A DNA stretch of 64,000 nucleotides, taken from CAVYXZ01 sp965223835 (GTDB lineage Bacteria; Chloroflexota; Anaerolineae; Aggregatilineales; Phototrophicaceae). The DNA is taken from contig CBDCXQ010000001.1 in NCBI GenBank assembly GCA_965223835.1, forward strand, positions 4,960,001-5,024,000, given 5' to 3'. A program made the translations under genes and the position numbers. The notes under the pieces were generated by a model. The model worked only from the letters and a program-made list of their open reading frames with translations, did not search any database and was not told the origin of the DNA. Below, piece after piece: positions 1-9,132 of the stretch. Numbering within the stretch: position 1 is the first letter of the stretch; the number at the start of each line of letters is the position of its first letter.

Positions 1-19
1 TGTGAAGGAAATCATCACC

Positions 20-391
20 ATGGAATACTACGCCTGCGACTGGATTGTACGTGCCGACGCTCCCTATGGACATTTTGCGACGACGGCGCTGGAACTGGGG
101 TGTGTACTGATGCAGGTTAAACCCGAACGAGTGGATGATAACGGCTGTATCTACCTGCATTTTGTCATCAACGTGCCCGACGACACAATTTTAACTGAAT
201 TTATGGACCGCATCGGCACGCATTGGGGCCTCACAAGCTGGTATTTGGTGAGCGAAGCCCAATATCAACGCGGCGCACCCTTTTTTGCCGACCCCGCACT
301 GAAGATCAATCCACTCCTCGGCCTCGTGTGGGCACAGCAGTTCAATGAAATGGGCCGCAAAAACCAGCAACAATGCCCCGATCAGGTATAA
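20..391 (+). CDS. Hypothetical protein, about 123 aa
   Basis: I do not recognise this protein. It is a soluble, mildly acidic polypeptide without a signal peptide or membrane segment, beginning MEYYACDWIV. The ATG at 20 is preferred because AAGGAA lies nine bases upstream. A GTG at 2 is in frame and the reading frame could extend beyond the window edge, so the gene may be incomplete at its 5' end. The following 213 bases before the next gene are AT-rich and hold nothing I can name. Confidence 0.6.
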   Translation: MEYYACDWIVRADAPYGHFATTALELGCVLMQVKPERVDDNGCIYLHFVINVPDDTILTEFMDRIGTHWGLTSWYLVSEAQYQRGAPFFADPALKINPLLGLVWAQQFNEMGRKNQQQCPDQV

Positions 392-604
392 AAAACTGGC
401 AAAATCCGACCACAACTCAACCCTCTGGCTCTTCATTCCCCTTTATAATGATTACAGGGTGTATTTATAACAATCATTATCGAACGCTGTGCTGGACAGT
501 TAGAAACCTGTCCCTACTAACAGTATCAGTAGTAGTGACGCCCTTCTGGGTGTCCATTGTGAGCGATTTTGATTGTAATAGCTAACTCGTCCAACATGTG
601 AAAA

Positions 605-2083
605 TTGAGCATAGATTTACCAAACCTCATGGATGAACTGATCTGCCCCCACTGTGGCAAACGGATGCGCTACGATTTCAGCGCCGAGAAAATCAGGTGC
701 AAGCCCTGCGACTATTCATCGCTGGATGCCCGCAGCGAGGCTATCAAAGCGCAAGCGCCCCGCAAACAGGTCAAACTCACGCACCGGGGTGAGGTTAATC
801 GCAGCGCGTTGGCGGCCTTTAATTCCGGCCAGGATTATCTGCACAAAGGCGATCCGATCAAAGCGCTGGAAGCGTTCAAACGATCAGCCTTTCTGCAACG
901 TGATTTTGTGGATGCTCACATTGCGATTGCCGATTTGGTGGACGATGACGAGCAAAAGCGCGAACATCTCAGCGTGGTGCTGGCAATTGATGGCAGCAAT
1001 CCCGAAGCCCTGCGCCGCATGATGGTCCTCAATGGTCGGTTGACCGCCGACGATGTTGACCATACCTATCATCACGACGATCAACAGATTGCCGCGATTG
1101 ATGCTGTCACCGGGGCGGGCGAATCGCTGCTATGCCCGGTCTGCGGCGGCAATCTCACCGTGCATGATGCCAGCGGTCAGGTGGAGTGTAAGTTCTGTGG
1201 ACATGTCGAAGTGCGCACCCCGTCGCGCCAGGTGGGGGCGGATTCACTCGCGATGGCGTTGATCGAACGCAAAGCCCAGCCCGTGCGCTGGGTGATCGGC
1301 AAGCGCATTTTACATTGCAACGAGTGCGATTCCGAGCGTACCATCCCCGCCACCAAACTCACGCATGAATGTCCCTTCTGCGGCTCCCAGCATGTGGTGC
1401 AACAGGATGCCGTCGAGTCGCTGGAACAACCGGATGGCCTGGTCCGCTTTCAGATTTCGAAGCAGGCAGCAGTCACGGCGATTCAGAGCGAACTGCAAAA
1501 TTTCCGCCATCGCATCGCTAACCTGTTTGATAACAACCGCATTGCTGGCGGCGTATTGCAGGGCGTATACCTGCCATTCTGGATGTTCGACGCCTATACA
1601 CAAATCACGGTGACGAAGACCTACACGGGTTCCAGTCGCGACGGTCATTTTGCCATGAAGCAAAGCCAGAGCCGCGAGACCTTTACGGACGCGCTCAACA
1701 ACGTGCCCGTTTGCGGCGTCACCACGCCCGTGCCCACCCTGACACGCAAGCTGGGCAAATATGACCTCGATAAGATGGTCGCGTATGAGTCCAAGCTGCT
1801 GGCGAAGTATCCGGCTGAACTCTACACCATTGACTTTGACGCCGCCTCGCTGGAAGCCCGTGAGATCGTTGCCAAAACGATGCGCGACAAACACAATCAA
1901 CGCGAAGTCGGCGACGAACAGATGCAGATCAGCGTCTTCAGCAACATTCAAAACATGAACTTCCGCTTGCTGCTGTTACCCGTCTGGGTCGCTACCCTCA
2001 CCGAAGCTGATGGCGATACCCGGGCCGCCCTCGTCAACGGCCAGACAGGCACGGTTGTCCTGGGCAAACCGCAAAAGCCATGA
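605..2083 (+). CDS. Multi-zinc-ribbon protein of unknown function
   Basis: This is a protein of about 492 residues with three cysteine clusters typical of zinc ribbons. An N-terminal pair has CPHCGK and later CKPC (about residues 14-36). A middle pair has CPVCGG and CKFCG (about 177-199). A third has CNEC and CPFCG (about 238-260). Between the first and second ribbons, residues 65-130 look helical and TPR-like, with an ALEAF..A pattern. The C-terminal half carries aromatic stretches (YLPFWMFDAY, LLPVWVATL) and may be a membrane-associated or beta-rich domain. Similar proteins are annotated as TFIIB-type zinc-ribbon proteins of unknown role. The start is uncertain: TTG at 605 has no clear ribosome site and an in-frame ATG lies at 629. 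Confidence 0.7.
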   Translation: MSIDLPNLMDELICPHCGKRMRYDFSAEKIRCKPCDYSSLDARSEAIKAQAPRKQVKLTHRGEVNRSALAAFNSGQDYLHKGDPIKALEAFKRSAFLQRDFVDAHIAIADLVDDDEQKREHLSVVLAIDGSNPEALRRMMVLNGRLTADDVDHTYHHDDQQIAAIDAVTGAGESLLCPVCGGNLTVHDASGQVECKFCGHVEVRTPSRQVGADSLAMALIERKAQPVRWVIGKRILHCNECDSERTIPATKLTHECPFCGSQHVVQQDAVESLEQPDGLVRFQISKQAAVTAIQSELQNFRHRIANLFDNNRIAGGVLQGVYLPFWMFDAYTQITVTKTYTGSSRDGHFAMKQSQSRETFTDALNNVPVCGVTTPVPTLTRKLGKYDLDKMVAYESKLLAKYPAELYTIDFDAASLEAREIVAKTMRDKHNQREVGDEQMQISVFSNIQNMNFRLLLLPVWVATLTEADGDTRAALVNGQTGTVVLGKPQKP

Positions 2084-2230
2084 GCGCCAGCTACAAGCTA
2101 CTGATTTTCAGCGATCTATAGCGATCCTCAGCCCCTAAAGGAATAGGGCATCAGGGTAGCTATGGTTAATTTAGATTGATAGTTCTCATAGCAGTGTCAC
2201 TTTTATTACAGTAAAATTTATTCTGATAAG

Positions 2231-2273
2231 TTGAAATAATTATATAAATGCGGTAATGTCCCGTAATTGGGAC
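2231..2273 (+). promoter_or_regulatory. Candidate promoter with operator-like inverted repeat
   Basis: The 342-base gap before the SDR gene contains TTGAAA (2231-2236), a 17-base spacer and TAATGT (2254-2259), a plausible sigma70 promoter. Immediately downstream, GTCCC (2258-2262) and GGGAC (2269-2273) form an inverted repeat with a six-base spacer, as expected for a repressor site at the start of transcription. Nothing else in the gap is recognisable; a 42-codon frame from 2301 has no ribosome site. Confidence 0.35.
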
Positions 2274-2425
2274 GGTGCCGCACACTGCTCCATCGAATTT
2301 ATGTCCAATAAATCGAGTAAAGGAAGGAGTTCAGGAATCCATCGGATAGCCCCCAAACTGTTGCCGTTATCACACCGAACAGTCACCTTTTTATTCCTTA
2401 AAATTCGCTTTTGGAAGGATGTCCC

Positions 2426-3274
2426 ATGAAAGAATTTCGCGACAAGGTAGCCGTCATCACTGGCGCAGGCCGTGGCATTGGTCGTGGTATCGCTGAGCGC
2501 TGCGCTCAGGAAGGTATGAAGGTCGTCCTGGCGGGGATCGGCATGGAATCGCTAGGCCGCACTGAAGCTGATCTTAGGGCGCAAGGCGCGACCGTCATGA
2601 GCGTTCAGACCGATGTCTCAAAGGTCACCGATGTAGAACGACTGGCTGAGCAAACATTGAGTGCCTTTGGTGGAGTGCATTTGCTGGTCAACAATGCCGG
2701 AGTGGGCGGTTCAACAACCACCGTCTGGGAAAGTACTTTAGCTGATTGGGAGTGGACAATAAACGTCAATCTGTGGGGTGTGATTTACGGTATCAAGGTC
2801 TTCACGCCGCTGATGATTGAGCAAGATACCGACTGCCATATTGTGAATGTGTCATCGATTGCCGGCTTGCTCGCTGGCGGTGGGATCGGCGTTTATAAAG
2901 TGACCAAGCATAGCGTCGTTTCGCTATCGGAGACTTTGTATTACGAACTGGCAAATCGGAACACGAAAGTTGGCGTATCCGTTCTGTGTCCCGGATTCGT
3001 CAAAACCGACATTATATCCTGGGAGCGCAACCGACCGGCTGAGCTAAAAAATGACCCGAATGAAGAGGTCGTTAACGCCGAATCGGAAGGATTACGGGCG
3101 TTTTTAACAGAAGGCGTTGAGTCGGGCATATCAATCGAGCAAGTTGCAGACGATACGTTTGCAGCGCTGCGCGAAAACCGCCTCTACATCCTGACTCACC
3201 CTGAATCCAAAGACGGTGTGATGGCGCGGGCTGAAAATATCAGTCACGAACGTAATCCTACCCTGGATGACTGA
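2426..3274 (+). CDS. SDR family NAD(P)-dependent oxidoreductase
   Basis: This is a classical short-chain dehydrogenase/reductase of 282 residues, a cytoplasmic Rossmann enzyme that oxidises or reduces a hydroxyl or carbonyl group with NAD(P). The cofactor motif TGAGRGIG is at residues 12-19, the NNAG motif is near 90, and the catalytic Tyr157 and Lys161 are present as YKVTK. The ATG at 2426 is chosen because GGAAGGA sits seven bases upstream; a TTG at 2411 is less likely. The substrate cannot be read from the sequence. It stands alone, followed after about 105 bases by a response regulator. Confidence 0.9.
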   Translation: MKEFRDKVAVITGAGRGIGRGIAERCAQEGMKVVLAGIGMESLGRTEADLRAQGATVMSVQTDVSKVTDVERLAEQTLSAFGGVHLLVNNAGVGGSTTTVWESTLADWEWTINVNLWGVIYGIKVFTPLMIEQDTDCHIVNVSSIAGLLAGGGIGVYKVTKHSVVSLSETLYYELANRNTKVGVSVLCPGFVKTDIISWERNRPAELKNDPNEEVVNAESEGLRAFLTEGVESGISIEQVADDTFAALRENRLYILTHPESKDGVMARAENISHERNPTLDD

Positions 3275-3379
3275 TCGCGACTTAGCTTCCTAAAAATCAT
3301 GCTAACCGTCGGGCGTGTTGTTGGTTACAATGAAGGCCTGATAGCGATTAAGTGGTCAGCATATCGGGACAACGACGGC

Positions 3380-4096
3380 ATGAAACAGCAACACACAATT
3401 CTGGTGGTGGATGATGAACCGACGATTCGGGAGGTGGTGCGCCGCTATCTCGAACGGGACGGTTTTCAAGTATCAGAAGCTGCGGATGGCGATTCCGCGT
3501 TAGCATTGTTGGAAAAACAGTCACCCGATTTACTCATTCTTGACATTATGCTGCCGGGCATTGATGGGCTGAGCATCACCCGCCGGTTGCGCGATACCGA
3601 TGGGTTGGGCGTGTTGATTTCGGAGCGTGAAGTGCCCATTATCATCCTGACCGCCCGCACCGGTGAACATGATCGCATCCAGGGTTTGGAACTGGGCGCA
3701 GATGATTATGTGACCAAACCCTTCAGCCCGCAGGAATTAGTGGCGCGGGTTCGGGCCGTCCTCCGCCGCACCTATCCCGCCCAGGCCAGCGAAGAGCGCC
3801 CATTGGAATTCGATACACTGCATATTGACCCGCGTACCCGTGAAGTGTTGGTCAAGGGCAAGTCAATTATGTTGACTGCCAAAGAGTTCGACCTGCTGTG
3901 GTTCTTCGCCAGCCATGCCCGTCAGGTATTTAATCGCGATCAACTCCTCGATCAGGTGTGGGGCTATGAGTTCTATGGCGACCCCAGCACGGTGACGGTC
4001 CATGTGCGCCGTTTACGCGAAAAGATCGAACCTGACCCGGCCAAACCGGCGTTTATACAGACCGTGTGGGGCGTGGGCTATAAATTTGAGGCGTGA
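3380..4096 (+). CDS. OmpR/PhoB-family response regulator
   Basis: This two-component response regulator has about 238 residues. An N-terminal receiver domain holds the acidic pair DDE at 11-13, the phosphoacceptor Asp55 in LLILDIMLPG, and the LTA and KPF switch motifs. A C-terminal winged-helix DNA-binding domain ends in VWGVGYKFEA, typical of OmpR/PhoB proteins. The receiver has a slightly long segment (residues about 70-82) before the switch threonine strand. The start is set at the ATG beginning MKQQHTILVVDDE. No histidine kinase gene is adjacent, so it is an orphan regulator in this window and its signal is unknown. Confidence 0.93.
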   Translation: MKQQHTILVVDDEPTIREVVRRYLERDGFQVSEAADGDSALALLEKQSPDLLILDIMLPGIDGLSITRRLRDTDGLGVLISEREVPIIILTARTGEHDRIQGLELGADDYVTKPFSPQELVARVRAVLRRTYPAQASEERPLEFDTLHIDPRTREVLVKGKSIMLTAKEFDLLWFFASHARQVFNRDQLLDQVWGYEFYGDPSTVTVHVRRLREKIEPDPAKPAFIQTVWGVGYKFEA

Positions 4097-4135
4097 CAGG
4101 TAGGTGTATGCAAATTTGAAATATAAACACCTGTC
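4095..4135 (+). terminator. Possible stem-loop after response regulator
   Basis: GACAGGT (4095-4101) can pair with ACCTGTC (4129-4135) across an AT-rich loop, just after the response regulator stop. There is no strong T-run, so it may be an attenuator or chance. Confidence 0.3.
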
Positions 4136-4150
4136 TTGAGGCAAAACATC

Positions 4151-4831
4151 ATGCCCCGAACAATCGTCTTTGATGTCAATGAGACCCTGCTCGATCTGCA
4201 AGCGCTCAACCCCCATTTTGCGCGTATCTTCGGTGATGCCGATGTGCGCCGTTTATGGTTCGGGCAGGTTTTGCAGAATGCGCTGGTCATGGCCGTGACT
4301 CATACCTACACCGATTTTGGTACTGTCGGCGGGGCAGCCCTGGCAATGGTTGCCGAACAACAGGGCCTGACGCTGACCGACACAGACCGCACTGCGATCC
4401 GCGATGGCATGTTAAATTTGCCGCCGCACCCGGAAGTCAGCGACAGTCTGCACCGGCTCAAAGACGCGGGCTTACGCTTGGTCGCGCTCACCAATTCGGC
4501 ACAACAGGCCGCCGAAACGCAACTGACCAACGCTGGTATTGCCAACTTCTTCGAACGCATCATGTCCGTAGAGGGCGTGCAACGCTTCAAACCCGCCGCC
4601 GAAGTCTATCAGATGGCCGCCGACCAACTGGGCATCACGACCGCGCAGATGCGGATGGTCGCGGCGCACAACTGGGACATCACGGGAGCCATGCGTGCCG
4701 GTTGTGCTGGCGCCTTTGTGGCGCGACCCGGTATGGTCATCGGCCCATTAGATCAAGTCCCCGACATCATCGGCCCGGATTTAGCGAGTGTTGCTACACA
4801 GATTATTGAACGAGAAGTCGAACTGGATTGA
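4151..4831 (+). CDS. Haloacid dehalogenase type II (HAD superfamily)
   Basis: This is a HAD hydrolase of about 226 residues resembling L-2-haloacid dehalogenases. The catalytic block FDVNETLLD has Asp8 as nucleophile; motif II lies in VALTNSAQ; a lysine follows in QRFKPAAEVYQMA; and HNWDITGAMRAG matches the last motif. Family enzymes hydrolyse 2-haloalkanoates, but many HAD members act on phosphates, so the natural substrate is uncertain. The start is the ATG beginning MPRTIVFD. The preceding response regulator ends 54 bases upstream, so cotranscription is possible. Confidence 0.87.
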   Translation: MPRTIVFDVNETLLDLQALNPHFARIFGDADVRRLWFGQVLQNALVMAVTHTYTDFGTVGGAALAMVAEQQGLTLTDTDRTAIRDGMLNLPPHPEVSDSLHRLKDAGLRLVALTNSAQQAAETQLTNAGIANFFERIMSVEGVQRFKPAAEVYQMAADQLGITTAQMRMVAAHNWDITGAMRAGCAGAFVARPGMVIGPLDQVPDIIGPDLASVATQIIEREVELD

Positions 4832-4923
4832 GTGAAGAAGTGTGTGGGTAGTCACAGAAGAGCGAACATTCCAATTCGTCGTTCTCTGCATTCCTTCAAA
4901 TACTTTTTGCGGTCTCACGATTT

Positions 4924-5625
4924 TCAAGACACTGCCTCCACCCGTTGCAAACCGGCACCCTCTGCCAGCAAATCCAGGTACAGGTTCATGAAGCGGCCCG
5001 GACAGACGCTTTCGGGGTTCAGTTCGCCGTGCCCTGCCAGGTACGTCAGGTCATACGTCTCGGCGAGGTGGTTGACCCAGGTCTGCAACGTCTTTAGCTG
5101 GCTGATACGCGGTGCCTCCCATTGAAAATGGCCCATGACCATCACACCGATAACGCCCTGATTTTTGCCCGCGACGGATGCGCCCCGCGCTCCAATGTCC
5201 CGCCCGGCATACAGGTTTCCCGCGGCGTCAATGACATAATGATAGCCAATATCGGCCCAGCCGCGCCCATCCATGTGCAGCGCCTGAATCGTCGCCATCG
5301 ACTGCTCGTTGCGCCTGCCAAAAGCGCTGTGATGAATCACGACGGTGTGATAGACATCGCGTAAATCACTATCATAATCCAGCCAGCCATAGGGATTAGT
5401 GTCGCTGGCAAAGCCTTTTTCCCACCGGGCGTCATGATTGGGCGCACGCGCTTCCCAATCGTCGCGGCTGATCGGATCCGGTAGCTTGGCATGAACTGGC
5501 AGTCGGCTCATGGCGGCGGCCTGCTGTTGCACCTGCCAGAAATCCAGATAGCGCCCGGCCAAAAAGACTCCACCGCCGGTCATTGCCCCCAATGCCGTCA
5601 GCTTTAGAAAACGACGGCGTTTCAT
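4924..5625 (-). CDS. Tat-exported N-acetylmuramoyl-L-alanine amidase (PGRP-like)
   Basis: The 233-residue protein starts with a twin-arginine-type signal (MKRRRFLKLTALGAM) and so is probably exported folded. The rest is an Amidase_2/peptidoglycan-recognition domain that cleaves the bond between MurNAc and L-alanine. Likely zinc ligands are His98 (VIHHS), His199 (AGHGEL) and Cys208 (VCPG), with Tyr129/His130 in GYHYVID. Its start codon overlaps the stop of the upstream lipoprotein gene by four bases, so the two are translationally coupled and probably act together at the cell wall. Confidence 0.9.
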   Translation of the reverse strand: MKRRRFLKLTALGAMTGGGVFLAGRYLDFWQVQQQAAAMSRLPVHAKLPDPISRDDWEARAPNHDARWEKGFASDTNPYGWLDYDSDLRDVYHTVVIHHSAFGRRNEQSMATIQALHMDGRGWADIGYHYVIDAAGNLYAGRDIGARGASVAGKNQGVIGVMVMGHFQWEAPRISQLKTLQTWVNHLAETYDLTYLAGHGELNPESVCPGRFMNLYLDLLAEGAGLQRVEAVS

Positions 5626-6086
5626 GGTGCCCTTATAACTTCAATGGAAAAGGCATCGGCAGAATAACTGATCTGCTGGTATACGCCTGGTTGTTGGCGG
5701 CGTTTCATCACCCGCACCGTCCAATGGAACCAGCCCGGTTCCTGCAACCGAAACCATTCGGTCACATCCACACCATTCGACTGCGAATAAGTAACGTGTT
5801 CCAGCACACCACCCTCGCGTCCGACCCGTACCTCAAACACCTCACCTCGTTCCACGGGGCGTGTATAAATCCAGGCCAGGCGAATCGCTTCAACCTCAAG
5901 ATTCACAAGAGTCTGGTGATCTGGGTGACGCAGTTCAGGCGGGCTTTCCAGTTCAGCAATAGGCGTCGGGGTGTCGGTGGGGCGAGGAGCATTCGTCGCC
6001 GTGAGGGGGAGCACTTCGGGTGGTGGAGTGTCCGAAACCGCACAGGCTGTTAGCAACAGGGTCCAAAGCAAAACAAGTCGCAGCAT
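5622..6086 (-). CDS. Putative lipoprotein
   Basis: This 154-residue protein has a short hydrophobic leader and a lipobox, LLTAC, with Cys15 as the probable lipidation site. A Pro/Thr-rich linker (PRPTDTPTPI) follows, then a beta-rich extracellular domain containing EPGWFHWTVRVMKR, which resembles the immunoglobulin-like modules often found on Chloroflexota lipoproteins. I do not recognise a specific function. It is the first gene of a two-gene unit with the Tat-exported amidase, suggesting a role in tethering or cell-wall turnover. Confidence 0.75.
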   Translation of the reverse strand: MLRLVLLWTLLLTACAVSDTPPPEVLPLTATNAPRPTDTPTPIAELESPPELRHPDHQTLVNLEVEAIRLAWIYTRPVERGEVFEVRVGREGGVLEHVTYSQSNGVDVTEWFRLQEPGWFHWTVRVMKRRQQPGVYQQISYSADAFSIEVIRAP

Positions 6087-6203
6087 CAGTTACGAAGTTC
6101 CTTTCTGCTCATATTAATTGTACACGCAAGCGCCATGTCTGCCTTGTTCGAGCATGATTGCAGGGTAAACTGTTGCAATTGCTTATGGAAGATAAATTAA
6201 TCT

Positions 6204-7871
6204 ATGACGACCTATGATGTGATTGTGGTGGGCGGCGGCCCGGCGGGTTCTACTGTTGCGACGCTGGTCAAGAAGTATTCGCCCCAATTGAAGGTGCTAT
6301 TGCTGGAAAAAGCGACGTTTCCGCGCCACCATGTTGGTGAATCATTGCTGGCCGGGGCCAGTCCAGTCCTGCGTGATATGGGCGTTTATGACCGTATCAA
6401 TAACTATGGTTTCATCGAAAAATCGGGGGCGACTTATATCTGGGGTCACGAACGCCAGCCCTGGGGCTTCGATTTTGACCAGGCACTCAAACCGCTGCTG
6501 AATCAAGAGCTGCCGTTACCTGAAATGTATACCAAAGGCTGGCAGGTACGCCGCGCCGAATACGATCACGAACTGCTCAAACATGCAGTGGAAATGGGTG
6601 TTGCGGTCCGGGAAGGGGCGCGTGTCACTCGTGTCATGCGCGACGCAGGTGATCCCCTCACCGCCCGCCTAACCGGGGTCGAATACCGCGATGACCGGGG
6701 CACGTACACCGTCAATTGCCAGTGGCTGATGGATTGTACCGGGCAGGCGGCCCTTATCGGTCATGATCTCAACCTGCGTGAATATGACGCCGCCATGAAC
6801 AATTATGCGCTGTATGGCTACTGGCGCGATTTTAACTGGAACGAAGACTGGCTGGGCCACCGCGACTTTACGCGCATCTTTCTGGCGACCAGCCCGCACG
6901 GTTGGTTCTGGTGTATTCCGGCCAGCCCTGATCTGATGAGCATTGGTCTGGTGACAAACCGGGAGACACTCGCCACCAGTCGCCTTGATCCCTTTGCCCT
7001 CTACTACCGCGAGATTCAAGCCTGCCCGGAGATCGCCGCTATTCTCGCTGGCGCAACTATTACTCGACTGAGTGCTGACCAATCGCGTGATGTGCTGGCG
7101 ACGCAGGATTGGTCCTATAGCAGCCGCCAGTTAACCGGGCCAGGTTGGGCTTTAGCCGGGGACGCCGCCGGGTTCGTTGATCCGATTCTGTCGTCCGGCG
7201 TCATGATCGCGCATGAGCTGGGGCAAAAAGCGGCCTACACCATCAACACCATGTTCCAGTCCAGCAGCGACGCTGCGATTGACCGCCTGTGGGACCATTA
7301 TGCCCGGACTTACCGCACCTTTCTACGCGCCTACCAGGCGATGGCAGCGTTCTGGTATCGTAATAATTTCGTGATGGAAGGCTGGTGGTGGCAAGCGCAG
7401 CGCCTGGCCCCGCCCAACACCCTGGCTGAGGCCGATAGCAGCGCCTTCATGCGCCTGGCATCCGGCTATGCCAACCGTGCTGAATCATTGAGTCTGTTCG
7501 GCAGTTACCCCATTCAGGAAGCACGCCAACTGGTCAACGGACTTTTTGGGGTTCCCCTAACGGATCGTCAACTGGCCGATGATTATACGGAGCGATCATT
7601 GCGATTGACCGAAAACGCCCGGCTCGAATCCGGCATGTATTATTTCCAGGGCTTTGTGCGCCAGACAGGACGCATCTGCAATACTCAGACCGGCGATTCG
7701 CTTGACCTGCACCCCGCCGAACAATCGCTTTTACGCCTGTTTGACGGTCAGCACACGCTGGCGGACCTCGACCAGCAAATAAGCATCGTCCGTGCCAATG
7801 GAAACCATATGTCCGTGCGCAGCGGCCTCGAACTGCTCGTCCAACTCGATAGCATTGGGGTTTTGGAATAA
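6204..7871 (+). CDS. Flavin-dependent halogenase-like FAD monooxygenase
   Basis: This is a 555-residue flavoprotein. The FAD-binding GGGPAGS motif is at residues 10-16. PRHHVGESLL near residue 45 and FWCIP in a WxWxIP context (Trp234, Trp236, Pro239) match the flavin-dependent halogenase family, in which WxWxIP is diagnostic and blocks monooxygenase chemistry. A second FAD motif, LAGDAAGFVDPILSSG, is near 315. The C-terminal 130 residues, including LDLHPAEQSLLRLFDGQHTL, form an extra domain resembling a small winged-helix or carrier-recognition module. A halogenase or an oxidoreductase relative are both possible. No biosynthetic partners or flavin reductase lie nearby, so the substrate is open. 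Confidence 0.8.
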   Translation: MTTYDVIVVGGGPAGSTVATLVKKYSPQLKVLLLEKATFPRHHVGESLLAGASPVLRDMGVYDRINNYGFIEKSGATYIWGHERQPWGFDFDQALKPLLNQELPLPEMYTKGWQVRRAEYDHELLKHAVEMGVAVREGARVTRVMRDAGDPLTARLTGVEYRDDRGTYTVNCQWLMDCTGQAALIGHDLNLREYDAAMNNYALYGYWRDFNWNEDWLGHRDFTRIFLATSPHGWFWCIPASPDLMSIGLVTNRETLATSRLDPFALYYREIQACPEIAAILAGATITRLSADQSRDVLATQDWSYSSRQLTGPGWALAGDAAGFVDPILSSGVMIAHELGQKAAYTINTMFQSSSDAAIDRLWDHYARTYRTFLRAYQAMAAFWYRNNFVMEGWWWQAQRLAPPNTLAEADSSAFMRLASGYANRAESLSLFGSYPIQEARQLVNGLFGVPLTDRQLADDYTERSLRLTENARLESGMYYFQGFVRQTGRICNTQTGDSLDLHPAEQSLLRLFDGQHTLADLDQQISIVRANGNHMSVRSGLELLVQLDSIGVLE

Positions 7872-7904
7872 TCGAGTCGCCTTAACCAGACCAAAGCGAT
7901 TGAT

Positions 7905-8918
7905 CTATGCCGGGCCGGTGGAGTCGCGCACGATGAGCTGGCCGGTCAGGGTTTCGTGCTGGGGCGGCAGGTTAGGGTCGTGCAAGCGCTGGAAGATCAT
8001 GCGGGCCGCGGTTCGCCCGACCAGGGTTGCATCCACGCCAACCGTGGTGAGCCGGGGTTGCGTGTACAGCGCCAGGCTGATGTCATCAAAGCTGCTAATG
8101 GACAGATCTGCCGGAACACGCAGCCCACAATCGACAGCGGCTCGGAGCGCGCCAATGGCGAGTACGTCATTGACAACCATGAGCGCGGTCGGGCGTGGTT
8201 TCTGTGTGATTAGACGACACGTCGCCTGATACCCCTCTTCAATAGATGTGCCACAGTGAACGATTAAATCCTCGTCAACTTGCAGGCTGGCAGCCGTCAA
8301 TGAGTCACGGTAGGTCGTCAAGCGCCGACTGGCGAGTTCGTGGCTGGCGACGCCAAAGACAAAGCCAATCCGACGATGACCGTGTGCCAACAAATGTTGC
8401 ATCGCCTGGCTTGCACCACTACCGAGGTCGGTTTCCACATAATCCACATTGTCTAGCTCCCGATTCAGCAAAACCAATGGACGTTGCTGCTGCATCAAGC
8501 GCTGAATAGCCGGGCGCACCTGCTCAAAAAAGCTGATAATTAAGATCAAGCCATCCACGCGCCGCCGCGAGAGCGCTTTGATACTATTCAATTCGCGGTC
8601 TACATCCAGCGCGGAGCTAATGAGCATTAGATCATAGCCATGTTGCTGCGTCTCCTGCTCAACGCCTTTGGCGATGTGCCAGTAATGCGGATTGTCCATG
8701 TCCGGTATGAGGAGACCCAACGTATTGGTTGAACCAGAGCGTAGAGACTGCGCCATCGCGTCGGGCTGATAGCCCAATTCCTGGACTGCTGCCAGCACCC
8801 GCGTCCGGGTTTCCGCTGAGACCTGATTATCCTCCACGTCATTGATCACATATGACACCGTTGCGCGGGATACCCCGGCGAGTCGGGCGACATCGGCCTG
8901 TGTGGGTCGCTTTTTCAT
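7905..8918 (-). CDS. LacI-family transcriptional repressor
   Basis: This 337-residue regulator has an N-terminal LacI helix-turn-helix (TQADVARLAGVSRATVSYVIN, residues 5-25) with hinge helix, followed by a periplasmic-binding-protein-like ligand domain (LGLLIPDMDNPHYWHIAKGVE and beyond). The start is the ATG giving MKKRPTQAD. It is divergent from the sugar ABC transporter operon at 9229, and a perfect palindromic site lies at that operon's promoter. The likely job is repression of the transporter until a sugar ligand binds. The sugar identity cannot be read. Confidence 0.93.
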   Translation of the reverse strand: MKKRPTQADVARLAGVSRATVSYVINDVEDNQVSAETRTRVLAAVQELGYQPDAMAQSLRSGSTNTLGLLIPDMDNPHYWHIAKGVEQETQQHGYDLMLISSALDVDRELNSIKALSRRRVDGLILIISFFEQVRPAIQRLMQQQRPLVLLNRELDNVDYVETDLGSGASQAMQHLLAHGHRRIGFVFGVASHELASRRLTTYRDSLTAASLQVDEDLIVHCGTSIEEGYQATCRLITQKPRPTALMVVNDVLAIGALRAAVDCGLRVPADLSISSFDDISLALYTQPRLTTVGVDATLVGRTAARMIFQRLHDPNLPPQHETLTGQLIVRDSTGPA

Positions 8919-8947
8919 ATGGCAAAAACTCCGATCTGGACGCCCGC

Positions 8948-8976
8948 AGTGTAGCAAACGCTGCCCGGACGGTCAA
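8948..8976 (-). promoter_or_regulatory. Sigma70-type promoter of the lacI gene
   Basis: On the minus strand, TTGACC (8971-8976), a 17-base spacer and TACACT (8948-8953) stand about 30 bases upstream of the lacI start. The divergent 310-base region between lacI and the transporter also holds the transporter promoter and operator. Confidence 0.75.
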
Positions 8977-9093
8977 ATCAGCGGCGTGCCGGGTGTCATA
9001 ATCAACCTGAATGGACTCAGATGACTGGCAACCCCTGGCAATCTGATGCTATTATCTGGGAATGCTGATTTGATTTCATGGCAGCTACAAAAT

Positions 9094-9123
9094 TTGACAG
9101 AAACTGGCTACGCGGGGTATATG
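9094..9123 (+). promoter_or_regulatory. Promoter of the sugar ABC transporter operon
   Basis: TTGACA (9094-9099) is followed after 18 bases by TATATG (9118-9123). This points to transcription beginning near 9130, inside or just before the palindrome at 9133-9146. Confidence 0.65.
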
Positions 9124-9132
9124 TTATAGTGT

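Noticed and set aside
1310..1951. A 213-codon minus-strand frame within the zinc-ribbon gene
   Set aside because: It lies fully inside a convincing gene with cysteine motifs on the other strand and has no start signal.
2301..2427. A 42-codon frame ahead of the SDR gene
   Set aside because: There is no ribosome site, no convincing composition, and it overlaps the SDR ribosome site.
4255..4809. A 184-codon frame within the HAD dehalogenase gene
   Set aside because: It is an out-of-frame reading of the gene, with Arg/His-rich sequence and no ribosome site.
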